Shown here: positions 49,501 through 55,015 of the stretch, piece after piece
How the letters are laid out: every line of letters starts with the position of its first letter
Numbering within the stretch: position 1 is the stretch's first letter
Virus record (IMG/VR): IMGVR_UViG_3300023179_000134
Span: 1 to 55,015 of that record
Reading direction: 5' to 3' (one strand)
Source of the DNA: a virus
Length of the DNA: 55,015 nucleotides
Program-made: the position numbers and the translations under genes
Notes under the pieces: model-generated
Told to the model about the DNA's origin: nothing
The model's input: the letters and a program-made list of their open reading frames with translations, nothing else
The model's database searches: none

Positions 49501-50335
49501 ATTTACTCAATTTAATCAAGGCGGTAAGGGCATTCACGTTATTAATTGCGGATATGCGCAGCTAGTAAGTACCTTTACAATTTGTACAACAGAAGGCGTA
49601 ATGTGTGAAACAGGAGGTAATTGTAGTATCAGCACCTCCAACTGCTCGTTTGGCTTGTCAGGGTTAGTAGCAACTGGTAAATCTAAATTTCCTGTACTAA
49701 CTGGCTATCAATACATAACTACACCTCTTGCAGAAAACTTTTTAATAGTTCAAGATGTAACTCCTAGACCGTTATCTGCATTTGTACAAGCTTTACAAGC
49801 TGGAAGCGAGCTAGAAGGTATTCCTGTTGAAGAACCGTACAATGGATTACTTGTAAATGTTGATGACGACCCTGCTAGCGATTATGATATACTACTTAAC
49901 CCAGATGGTCTAACAAAATATCATGGTATTAAAGCGGTAAGTGCGCTTAGTACGCCTTACCCGCCATTTACATACAGATTAACACTTGAAAGAAATGTTC
50001 AGGCTCCTCTTACCGCCTCACAAACTAACCCAAAATATGTAGAGTTTTATCTTAGATCGCAAATTGCTTCAAGTTCTCACGCTTTTGAATATATAGGCAC
50101 AGGAATAGAACTTGAAAAATCAGTCCCTGCTTTAGGTGGTAAGGTTAATAATGATAATGAAGCCGTATATTCAGATAATGGAATAGTGTATTATTCAAGT
50201 ACTAACGAAAGAGGCGACTTTAAAGTAGGCGGTGGATTTACAATTAAGCAAGAGAAAGGAACAGTTGAAGGTGTTGACTTTAATAAGTCAATTCTTGCGC
50301 TAGTAACACCTTTAATATTGAGTCTAGATAGCTAA
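46568..50335 (+). CDS. Long tail fibre-like protein with four-fold module
   Basis: 1255 residues. The N-terminus (about 1-140) has fibre-type repeats (GYLSAHGDAFIDGDTTIQGNLSVYGDLS). Residues about 175-260 resemble a pectate-lyase/right-handed helix entry (VYVSTTGSDLNSGLNPSQKVKTIKKA, IIVEAGDYTENNPIYIPAGTSMIGEG). Four copies of an about 90-residue module follow (DNA at 47801-48070, 48257-48535, 48832-49110, 49141-49410), each with a pattern like 'YN.sKC.RD.G(F/Y)I.dAi..Dlt...N.Ssv..G..Y..g...I.GQe..Ti.AI.Y'. A helix-like region with CSISTSNCSFG and the C-terminal FKVGGGFTIKQEKGTVEG end it. Tail fibre role inferred. Confidence 0.75.
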   Translation: MAGNARFHNKWHRRNHHSSPSINYPDSATDPIASAAEPFQGEMVINGYLSAHGDAFIDGDTTIQGNLSVYGDLSYFDTYVSVTSSLSVVNTGPGPAVVVEQYGNEPIARFLDPTNTSGGTRYAFSIENDGYIVANGTTPALKFDQQSQSVQKQLVTVNGNIYSNRSVVWETPMANTVYVSTTGSDLNSGLNPSQKVKTIKKAAKVVFDTYGPNKATIIVEAGDYTENNPIYIPAGTSMIGEGFLRRVNIRPYNRQLDILWLNNGCYIWGFTFRDHLDPSSATAFPNLLSGTPAYKVAFQTPGYEIDVTRPGGPFGFPIVSKPYITTSPYTQGCSSINRFLYVPIQPDLYNSGFVSGSQSFNYALTNGALTTAYILSSFNNITSIIESGSAVAPAQVNFPVPTGAAAAVSLINLNKTAIQQGTVNYVNDKYPTFIYNQSKCFRDVGFILDAITYDLTYGTNLSSVSAGLFYYAGNTSLIAGQEKQTIDAINYANFLVNYVIANSAVPIYHQQFNTSYTLASTLTSYVTICTNTINNIIRNGIGTLPAPTYWTPSALAAAEANDLLNINKPFIGKTVINFVDKNFPGFAYNRTKCERDTGFIINAIVGDLTNGNNLSSIYAGSQYYSGSTSLIKGQEIPTIAAIRYIDFLSRNILTNTIAITSQSFNPYLSSGKFSILDIDRSIDTINKIIITQDIPAPVYDMDQYYNLSLTNGGNTSAFLLSTYDTIVGVISSGPAGAPPIIATPAPAGASSAIALLSNNRTYIQEQTINYINQQFPTLRYNESKCFRDAGYMVDAAISDLTNNTNASAVNTGLFYWLGTSSVIKGQQYQTISAIEYLNSMTQDVVTNTLIDAKSNAVWLLSANRTFIQKEVIQYMDKTYPTFVYNKDKCERDVGYIVDAVIHDITYSTNASAVSTGVFYVGGAIAGQEVQTVAAINYARYLMKDIVQNIPARNIDAGCGIRVDGELALGFLRSFVTDSFTQFNQGGKGIHVINCGYAQLVSTFTICTTEGVMCETGGNCSISTSNCSFGLSGLVATGKSKFPVLTGYQYITTPLAENFLIVQDVTPRPLSAFVQALQAGSELEGIPVEEPYNGLLVNVDDDPASDYDILLNPDGLTKYHGIKAVSALSTPYPPFTYRLTLERNVQAPLTASQTNPKYVEFYLRSQIASSSHAFEYIGTGIELEKSVPALGGKVNNDNEAVYSDNGIVYYSSTNERGDFKVGGGFTIKQEKGTVEGVDFNKSILALVTPLILSLDS

Positions 50336-50339
50336 AAGG

Positions 50340-50347
50340 ATTAAATA
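50340..50347 (+). promoter_or_regulatory. Late-promoter-like ATTAAATA
   Basis: Ends 5 nt before the ATG at 50353. Confidence 0.55.
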
Positions 50348-50352
50348 ATAAT

Positions 50353-50715
50353 ATGGCCGATATACCTTTAAATCATTTTGTTAGACAAGCTTTTACTTTA
50401 ACAAGCACTCCTAGCGCTTATTATATTGCACCGTTTGATAGGGCCGGTATTATATTAGGGTTATACGCCTCTAATACTACATCAACAGATACTAGTATTA
50501 CTGTTTCTATATCAGGTGTGGGCGGAGTATTTGTTCCTGTAAGACCGAAAGTCGATTTTATTAAAAACGTACTAGTTGCAGGAGGAGATACAACAAACCT
50601 AGCGCCAGCAAGAATAGTTCTTGAAGAATATGATGCTTTAATTGCATCTTGCTCCAATCCCGGTGCTATTACGTTAAATGTATCTATACTAGAAACAATT
50701 AACACGGTGGAGTAA
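50353..50715 (+). CDS. Small virion protein
   Basis: 120 residues, beta-rich. ADIPLNHFVRQAFTLTSTPSAYYIAPFDRAGIILGLYASNTT is a pattern I associate with small virion proteins of T4-like marine phages (entry 'iPL..f......lt......Y.aP....aii'). SISGVGGVFVPVRPKVDFIKN and LVAGGDTTNLAPARIVLEEYDAL follow, resembling an Ig-like or decoration sandwich. No enzymatic motif. It begins a three-gene run of fibre-related proteins ending at 52133. Confidence 0.6.
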   Translation: MADIPLNHFVRQAFTLTSTPSAYYIAPFDRAGIILGLYASNTTSTDTSITVSISGVGGVFVPVRPKVDFIKNVLVAGGDTTNLAPARIVLEEYDALIASCSNPGAITLNVSILETINTVE

Positions 50716-50719
50716 AAAT

Positions 50720-51613
50720 ATGGCTGATTCTATATCAACCATAACTGGAAAAGTAAAATTAAGAACGCCTACACAAGCAGAAGCCTTGTCATCGCGTTAT
50801 ACTTTTTTAAATCTACAAAATGCCGAGCCTAATTTAGGAATACCTACACCCCCAGGTGTTTTAAATGAATATCCTGGCGACCCAGGTATAAGATATGCAT
50901 TGCTTTCAAATAATATAAATGGGCTATCTAGTTGGAGAGTGTGGTCGTACGATAATCCAAAAATAGCAGCCCATAGTGTTGAAAATTCTATTGCATTAGG
51001 TAATAATTCAAACCCCGTAAATACCAACTCACTTGTTTATAGTAATTATACATATTCACAAAATAACATCTATAATAGTCAGTCTTTCAGTGACTATTCT
51101 TTTAACGTATTTGCTATTAGTGGAATATATCTTTTTGACGCAACTACTATCGGTGATCCATTAAGCGCAACAGCTTTTATAGTTACTGAAGATGGGTTAG
51201 TAGGTATTGGAACAGAAAACCCTACTGCACCGCTTACTGTACAAGGAAATATAAGTGCCAATGGTAGTTTCTTTTTAACCGACAATGCAAATCTTGGCAA
51301 TACTAAAAACGACATACATACTCTAAGAGGCACTGTACGTTTTGCAGATAGTTTTAGCGCCCCATTATTATTTGGCAATAATAACACTGGGTATGATGTA
51401 AACCTCTATCGTACTGCAGCTAATATATTACGAACTGATGATTCATTTGTATGTAGTAGTGTTAGCGCTGTTAATGCATTAACAGGCGCAGAGATAACGC
51501 TTACAAACTCACCGACTGTAAGCAGCACTGTAGTATCATTAACTGCATCTGAAGAGTTTTTAGCAATAAATATAAATGGTAAAAAAAGAGCTATAAGATT
51601 ATGGGATTATTAA
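50720..51613 (+). CDS. Tail fibre-like virion protein
   Basis: 297 residues. The N-terminus (ITGKVKLRTPTQAEALSSRYTFLNLQNAEPNLGIPTPP) is followed by a fibre-type segment GLVGIGTENPTAPLTVQGNISANGSFFLTDNANLGN, the widespread 'GIGt..P...L.V.G.i...g' motif of trimeric fibre shafts. The last 60 residues end in an amphipathic IDA-like strand pair (EEFLAININGKKRAIRLWDY). The final residues resemble the DKYIVININGIQSLVKY segment of the next protein, suggesting a shared assembly element. Confidence 0.65.
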   Translation: MADSISTITGKVKLRTPTQAEALSSRYTFLNLQNAEPNLGIPTPPGVLNEYPGDPGIRYALLSNNINGLSSWRVWSYDNPKIAAHSVENSIALGNNSNPVNTNSLVYSNYTYSQNNIYNSQSFSDYSFNVFAISGIYLFDATTIGDPLSATAFIVTEDGLVGIGTENPTAPLTVQGNISANGSFFLTDNANLGNTKNDIHTLRGTVRFADSFSAPLLFGNNNTGYDVNLYRTAANILRTDDSFVCSSVSAVNALTGAEITLTNSPTVSSTVVSLTASEEFLAININGKKRAIRLWDY

Positions 51614-51614
51614 T

Positions 51615-52133
51615 ATGAGCGAATTTATTAAACAACAACAAATATTTTCAGATGTTAATTTAAAAAACCTTACTTCAGATATTTATGTAGATGGCACAGA
51701 CAAATACATTGTAATCAACATTAATGGTATACAGAGCCTAGTAAAATATATACCACCGACGCCTACCCCCACAGTAACACCTACAAAAACACCTACTCCC
51801 ACGCCAACACCGACAATAACGCCCTCCATAACACCATCGTTTACACCTTCGCCAACACCTACTATGCCATTTCAGTTTTTAGTAAGCTCTACTAACCCTG
51901 TGTATGTAACATCATCTGTAGTACCTCCTGGTGTTTATACAAAAACATACAGCGGGACGATGTATTTTTATTCAGGTTATCTAGTAACATATTACGTTAT
52001 GCATAATGGAACTAATTGGGTTATAGCGGACGATAGCTATGTTCCAAATATTTACGACACTAACCCTTCAGCAACAAATCCAAATTATGTGCCTAGAACT
52101 GGTTGGACAAACGGTACTATAATTACAGCATAA
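51615..52133 (+). CDS. Small Thr/Pro-stalk protein with C-terminal domain
   Basis: 172 residues. The N-terminal 48 residues include DKYIVININGIQSLVKYI, similar to the end of the upstream protein. Residues about 51-83 are a Thr/Pro array ([20 protein letters not shown]). Residues about 85-172 form a globular domain with NWVIADDSYVPN and YVPRTGWTNGTIIT, resembling the GSQWVIQLL...[12 protein letters not shown] domain of the 1094-residue stalk protein. A miniature version of that architecture. Ends 5 nt before the convergent tmRNA gene's 3' end. Confidence 0.65.
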   Translation: MSEFIKQQQIFSDVNLKNLTSDIYVDGTDKYIVININGIQSLVKYIPPTPTPTVTPTKTPTPTPTPTITPSITPSFTPSPTPTMPFQFLVSSTNPVYVTSSVVPPGVYTKTYSGTMYFYSGYLVTYYVMHNGTNWVIADDSYVPNIYDTNPSATNPNYVPRTGWTNGTIITA

Positions 52134-52138
52134 AATCA

Positions 52139-52538
52139 TGGAGCTGGAGGGATTTGAACCCTCGTCTTGAAGAGTTTCATTTATAAGCCCTACAGGTTTA
52201 TCTTAATTTAAAGTTCATAATACTATAACTAAGAAAATTGTATTATATATGGTAATTTTATACGCCTGATACTAACTACCAGAACATTTCAGGTCAGGAA
52301 CTTGTAACACGCTTTACCTTACCAGCTCCAATCTACAGTAAAACGATCGAGTTAAACTAACTCGAGTTCGGCTTCAGAATCTACAAAGCCATGCTGAGCA
52401 AGGATTGCATCAGCCTCTTCTAGACTCATAGCCATGTCGAAGTTATCTTCGGCATTTAATAGTTTTGCTATTTTATACTGGACTGCCCCAGTACTTGCTC
52501 TCATAAACCACACTATTCAATCGAATCCAATCAGCCCC
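52139..52538 (-). ncRNA. ssrA: tmRNA (one-piece), atypical long tag
   Basis: The minus strand begins GGGGCTGATTGGATTCGATT, matching the tmRNA 5' consensus (GGGGCTGAttctGGATTCGAc). It ends with GACGAGGGTTCAAATCCCTC plus CAGCTCC and A. The acceptor pair GGGGCTG/CAGCTCC includes the G3-U70 alanine identity pair, and the T-arm is GAGGG/CCCTC. A P2-type helix pairs TTTATGAG with CTTATAAA. A TACTGG/CCAGTA hairpin stands at PK1, and CGAGTTA-GTT-TAACTCG (52348-52364) holds the tag stop as in P5. CCA is not encoded. About 400 nt. It rescues stalled ribosomes; in alphaproteobacteria this RNA is two-piece, here it is not. Confidence 0.9.
52352..52468 (-). other. tmRNA tag reading frame, 38 codons
   Basis: After ATA, a frame starts GCA AAA CTA (A-K-L) and stays open for 38 codons to TAA at 52352-52354. 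It encodes AKLLNAEDNF, a long acidic helical stretch, and ends ELELV. The two other frames stop within 8 codons of that point. Usual tags are about 8-20 residues ending in (L)AA; this one lacks that ending. The stop codon falls in a 7-bp hairpin, as expected for tmRNA. The exact resume codon is inferred. Confidence 0.7.
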
Positions 52539-52551
52539 ATGTCAAAGAACA

Positions 52552-52625
52552 TAGCGGGGGTTGGATTTGAACCAACGATCTCCTGGTTATGAGCCAGACG
52601 AGTTACCAGACTTCTCTACCCCGCG
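52552..52625 (-). tRNA. tRNA-Met(CAT), initiator type
   Basis: 74 nt, no encoded CCA. It aligns along its length with bacterial initiator tRNA: CGCGGGG acceptor, GAGA...ACTC D-arm with A11-U24, TCTGG-CTCATAA-CCAGG anticodon arm, GTTGG-TTCAAAT-CCAAC T-arm, CCCCGCT and A73. C1 faces U72, so the first acceptor pair is broken, the key initiator/formylation feature (C1-A72 in E. coli). Only two of the three G-C pairs of the anticodon stem are kept, with U29-A41 replacing one. It lies 13 nt upstream of the tmRNA on the same strand. Confidence 0.9.
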
Positions 52626-52638
52626 ATAAATATTTAAT

Positions 52639-52667
52639 AGTATATATACTAGCACTATATTATTCAA
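52639..52667 (-). promoter_or_regulatory. Sigma70-like promoter for tRNA-tmRNA
   Basis: On the minus strand TTGAAT (52662-52667), a 17-bp spacer and TATACT (52639-52644), then 13 nt to the tRNA 5' end. It shares the TTGAAT -35 box with the dUTPase promoter, so early expression is likely. Confidence 0.55.
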
Positions 52668-52668
52668 G

Positions 52669-52676
52669 CTTAAATA
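52669..52676 (+). promoter_or_regulatory. Late-promoter-like CTTAAATA
   Basis: Ends 5 nt before the ATG at 52682 and marks that ATG as the start of the SpeD-like gene; it overlaps nothing coding on the plus strand. Confidence 0.5.
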
Positions 52677-52681
52677 ATTTT

Positions 52682-53008
52682 ATGTTTATAAAAAAGAAAT
52701 CCTTCGTATTTAAGACTTTATCACCTATTAAAACAGTAAAAGAAAATGACAAATTTGTCAAGGATATTGCTAACCTTTTAGATATGAACATTATTTCCGG
52801 CCCACATAGTCAATATATATCTGATAAAGGTAACGAAGGTGTATCCTCAGTAACAATAATTAAAACTAGTCACATATGCGTACATTCATGGGATAGAGTT
52901 TCACCCGGTCTTATTCACTTAGATATCTTCTCTTGTAAAAATTTTAGTGTTAGTAAGATAAAATCATTTTTAAAAAAGAGATTTGAAATAGTCGGTAAAT
53001 TTAAATGA
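52682..53008 (+). CDS. S-adenosylmethionine decarboxylase-like protein (SpeD family)
   Basis: 108 residues from the ATG at 52682; an earlier in-frame ATG at 52589 lies inside the tRNA gene and is rejected. The core GNEGVSSVTIIKTSHICVHSW (50-70) then GLIHLDIFSC (76-85) matches the AdoMetDC core 'G.sGv..i.eSHi.iHtwp..gya.lDiftC'. Ser63 would be the self-processing serine, with Thr62 where Glu is usual; His68 and Cys85 are kept. Bacterial enzymes make decarboxylated SAM for spermidine, and phages also use this fold for SAM-related functions. It overlaps the oxygenase gene (ATGA), suggesting joint function. Confidence 0.75.
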   Translation: MFIKKKSFVFKTLSPIKTVKENDKFVKDIANLLDMNIISGPHSQYISDKGNEGVSSVTIIKTSHICVHSWDRVSPGLIHLDIFSCKNFSVSKIKSFLKKRFEIVGKFK

Positions 53009-53664
53009 AGATACATAAGTTAAATTTTAAGAAATATAAAAATATTTTTAACTTGTTTTTTTTAAACTTAGATATTGATTTAAACGATAAAAAACTCTAC
53101 GGTATTAAACCATTTAGAAGTAGAAAAATACTTTATACTTTTTTTAACGGTGAAACATTAACAGTAATAAAAAAGAAAGGATTTAAACAAAGAGTAAGCG
53201 ATGATAGAAGTAAAAAAAGAATATTTAAAGTATTTAAACCTTCCTCAATACAATTAAAAATACTCAATAGCATGATTTTAGATGTAATTGATTATTTAAA
53301 AACTAAAAAAATAAATATTACATCTAATTTAGATATTACTTTTCATTTTGTTTCAATTAAAGCGTCTGTAAAAGGTGAAACAAATTCTCCAGAAGGCATA
53401 CATAGAGACGGTTTTGATATTTTAATACCTTGTATTGTGACAGAAAGATCAAATATTACCGGCGGATATTCTAGATTTTTTATTAAAAAACATAACAATT
53501 TTAAGCTTGTTTTTAAAAATATTACTAACGAAAATTACGGGTTATTAGTTGAAGAAAACAAAAACAAAGAACTTTACCATGATGTTACACCAATAAGATT
53601 AAAAAATAAAAATAAACCCGGGTATCGAAAAATAATTGGTATTGATATTAATTTTATACCGTAG
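53005..53664 (+). CDS. 2OG-Fe(II) oxygenase (2OG-Fe_Oxy_2-like)
   Basis: 219 residues, Lys-rich. The block SPEGIHRDGFDILIPCIVTERSNITGGYSRFFI carries the iron-binding His133-x-Asp135 and the 'R.NI.GG.s' pattern of the 2OG-Fe dioxygenase family that includes free amino acid hydroxylases. YHDVTPI (191-197) supplies the distal His192, and KPGYRKIIGIDINF near the end gives the 2-oxoglutarate-binding Arg. Its ATG overlaps the SpeD-like stop. The substrate is unknown; a polyamine, amino acid or protein side chain are all possible. Confidence 0.75.
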   Translation: MKIHKLNFKKYKNIFNLFFLNLDIDLNDKKLYGIKPFRSRKILYTFFNGETLTVIKKKGFKQRVSDDRSKKRIFKVFKPSSIQLKILNSMILDVIDYLKTKKINITSNLDITFHFVSIKASVKGETNSPEGIHRDGFDILIPCIVTERSNITGGYSRFFIKKHNNFKLVFKNITNENYGLLVEENKNKELYHDVTPIRLKNKNKPGYRKIIGIDINFIP

Positions 53665-53693
53665 ATTTTTTTATTACCGTAGATTTTTTTATT
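53657..53693 (+). repeat. 18-bp tandem duplication
   Basis: TACCGTAGATTTTTTTATT occurs at 53657 and again at 53675, period 18 bp. Copy one contains the last Pro codon and the TAG stop of the oxygenase gene. The two T7 runs could also help end transcription. Confidence 0.8.
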
Positions 53694-53712
53694 TAAACAC
53701 GTAAATTAACTT

Positions 53713-53910
53713 ATGTCAACGCCAGCAAAAGTAGGTTCAGGTGCACCGGGTCATAAAAATTCTAAGCATAGGTTTAGATATTTAGGCGATAAAAAGGTAC
53801 AGCCGGTTATGACAAAAGGCGGCAAAATGATTGGATATATCGATGGGGAAGCTGTTGTCGATTCTAATGGAAGAGAGATACCCTTTAAAAAGATTGGTGA
53901 ATTACGTTAA
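53713..53910 (+). CDS. Small basic protein, unknown
   Basis: 65 residues. It starts STPAKVGSGAPGHKNSKHRFRYLGDKK and continues with a strand-rich part (QPVMTKGGKMIGYIDGEAVVDSNGREIPFKKIGELR). The N-terminus is basic and Gly-rich, the C-terminus acidic-basic mixed. No known motif; possibly nucleic-acid or SH3-type binding. An imperfect octamer-like CGTAAATT ends 5 nt before the ATG. Converges with the next gene with 3' ends overlapping by 4 nt. Confidence 0.6.
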   Translation: MSTPAKVGSGAPGHKNSKHRFRYLGDKKVQPVMTKGGKMIGYIDGEAVVDSNGREIPFKKIGELR

Positions 53911-54101
53911 GCGTCGTAAGGTATTGTTCTAAAAGCCCACTGGTCGTATATGTAATAACTAGTTAAAGCTGGTGTTATAGTTGAATCGACTGTTATAGAA
54001 GTTGTTGCTGGATATAGAGTACTATCTACATTGGTAAGATTTACAAACGATTGTGCAAACCTTGTTACAGGTGAATCCACTTTAACTACTTGAATTGCCA
54101 T
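53907..54101 (-). CDS. Small virion-like protein, unknown
   Basis: 64 residues on the minus strand, Ser/Thr/Val-rich (QVVKVDSPVTRFAQSFVNLT, then TTSITVDSTITPALTSYY), ending DQWAFRTIPYDA. Beta-type composition as in small decoration proteins, but no family recognised. A late-type octamer stands 5 nt before its ATG, which supports a real gene rather than a shadow. Divergent from the virion gene at 54148. Confidence 0.65.
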   Translation of the reverse strand: MAIQVVKVDSPVTRFAQSFVNLTNVDSTLYPATTSITVDSTITPALTSYYIYDQWAFRTIPYDA

Positions 54102-54106
54102 AATAA

Positions 54107-54114
54107 TATTTATT
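54107..54114 (-). promoter_or_regulatory. Late-promoter-like AATAAATA
   Basis: Minus strand, ends 5 nt before the ATG at 54101. Confidence 0.6.
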
Positions 54115-54134
54115 CTAATATAGTCGCTTTCTTT

Positions 54135-54142
54135 ATTAAATA
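54135..54142 (+). promoter_or_regulatory. Late-promoter-like ATTAAATA
   Basis: Ends 5 nt before the ATG at 54148; back-to-back with the minus-strand octamer at 54107. Confidence 0.55.
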
Positions 54143-54147
54143 ATGAT

Positions 54148-55015
54148 ATGGCCTATAATTCCGCAGTTTTTGGAACACCAGAACTACCTGAGGCCAATAA
54201 ATTTATTGAAATAACCAATGATTCTAGATTTCCCCCTGTTTCAGTAACAAGGTGGGATTATAGGGATTCAGGAACAGCATTAAGCTCAGTAGATGTTTTT
54301 TCAAAATACGGTATTATTACGTATTTAGCAAACGCAGCTGATATTAATTTAGTTCTTTCTGCCTCAGAAGTAGATATTGGTAATGTAGGTGTATTAGATA
54401 ACTCAACACTACCCGGTACCACCATTTATGCGCAAGTAGTCAACGACCAGCCTAACGGTGGTGGCGGTGCGTTAATGGGGTCTTTAAGAGTTAAGACACA
54501 AGATTACCCTCAATTAGATGCATTGACTGCAAAAGATTTTTCAACCGATACAACATTAAGAGCTTTAACTGCTGTAACTTATAATAATATAGTTACTAAT
54601 ACAGTTGCTATTAGTACAACACAAACGCTTCCCATATCAGGTTCTGTTACAGTTTTAAACCCGGTAACCTCAGTACAAGTTAATGGTTCAGTCGCTACAA
54701 ACTTTAACCCCACACAAGTTGATGCTTTTAATAGGTTAAGAATTTCTTCTCCTCTTACTTTGTTTGATTCTTCACACCGTTACCGAGATAATAATTTATG
54801 GTCAACATTATCAGCAGGCGGTGGTTCTGTTTCTTTCAATCTAACACAAGGTCTGGTAGATTTAAACGTTACAAATGCTGCTGGAGCGAGTGCATTAAGA
54901 GAAACTACCAAAGTATTTTCATATCAACCTGGTAAATCGTTGCTTGTATTGAATACCTTTGTGATGGCAGCTTCTGCTACCGGTTTAGTACAAAAGGTAG
55001 GTTATTTTGGTACCG
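54148..55015 (+). CDS. Virion structural protein, cut by right edge
   Basis: The frame is open from the ATG at 54148 to the window end (289 codons). It begins MAYNSAVFGTPELPEANKF and is Ser/Thr/Asn-rich and beta-type. The part DAFNRLRISSPLTLFDSSH followed by NNLWSTLSAGGG and FSYQPGKSLLVLNTFVMAAS matches a widespread phage virion family in which 'DAFGRLRvS.p..lFds' is followed by 'R....Y.pGKs.l...tf'. These are surface or fibre-associated proteins. The C-terminus is outside the window. Start fixed by the octamer 5 nt upstream. Confidence 0.8.
   Translation, partial: MAYNSAVFGTPELPEANKFIEITNDSRFPPVSVTRWDYRDSGTALSSVDVFSKYGIITYLANAADINLVLSASEVDIGNVGVLDNSTLPGTTIYAQVVNDQPNGGGGALMGSLRVKTQDYPQLDALTAKDFSTDTTLRALTAVTYNNIVTNTVAISTTQTLPISGSVTVLNPVTSVQVNGSVATNFNPTQVDAFNRLRISSPLTLFDSSHRYRDNNLWSTLSAGGGSVSFNLTQGLVDLNVTNAAGASALRETTKVFSYQPGKSLLVLNTFVMAASATGLVQKVGYFGT

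Noticed and set aside
52139-52331. Intron-containing tRNA from GGAGCTG near 52333 to the 3' acceptor
   Set aside because: The pairing with CAGCTCC is incidental; the true 5' end is GGGGCTG at 52538 with the tmRNA consensus, and no anticodon arm fits the shorter element.
52589-52681. 31-residue N-terminal extension of the SpeD-like protein
   Set aside because: It runs through the tRNA gene and the tRNA promoter; the ATG at 52682 has the octamer at standard spacing and fits the family length.

Overview
The window is a stretch of an AT-rich tailed-phage genome of the T4-like myovirus type. The large terminase (gp17-like), contractile sheath (gp18), tail tube (gp19), baseplate wedge proteins (gp53, gp25, gp6), hub proteins and the sliding-clamp loader (gp44) are all recognisable, but their order is not that of T4. 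The host cannot be read from the sequence. The AT richness and the gene families resemble marine T4-like phages, which is an inference only.

Layout. 1-500: left-edge gene on the minus strand with two in-frame starts. 521-16742: terminase, a glycine-rich adhesin and the tail module (tube-like proteins, sheath, tube, baseplate-tube junction, hub chaperone-like proteins, a probable tape measure, gp53, hub, and a hub protein with a lytic transglycosylase domain). 16739-19252: a small-terminase-like gene (minus), dUTPase, clamp loader, and an unknown gene (minus). 19323-28246: gp25, gp6 and two giant baseplate or fibre proteins. 28248-38028: a lectin/P-domain adhesin with Thr/Pro-rich stalks, a five-gene glycosyltransferase/methyltransferase cassette, and another protein with a Thr/Pro tail. 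38041-52133: giant virion proteins, a 1094-residue Thr/Pro stalk protein, a 1255-residue fibre with a four-fold repeated module, and small fibre or decoration proteins. 52139-52625 (minus): a one-piece tmRNA and an initiator-type tRNA-Met. 52682-55015: a SpeD-like protein, a 2OG-Fe(II) oxygenase, two small genes, and a virion protein cut by the right edge.

Three things stand out. (1) The phage tmRNA has a 38-codon acidic tag reading frame that does not end in the usual Ala-Ala degradation signal, and it lies beside an initiator-like tRNA-Met. (2) About twenty genes on both strands have a T4-late-promoter-like octamer (consensus NNTAAATA) ending exactly 5 or 6 nt before the start codon. If it works as in T4, these mRNAs would be leaderless. 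Most other genes start on, or within a few nt of, the previous stop codon, and Shine-Dalgarno sequences are largely absent. (3) Four virion proteins carry mucin-like Thr/Pro arrays, and between two of them lies a glycosyltransferase operon whose first gene looks like family GT60, which in some eukaryotes puts GlcNAc on Thr/Pro-rich mucins. This suggests, without proving it, that the phage glycosylates its own stalks.
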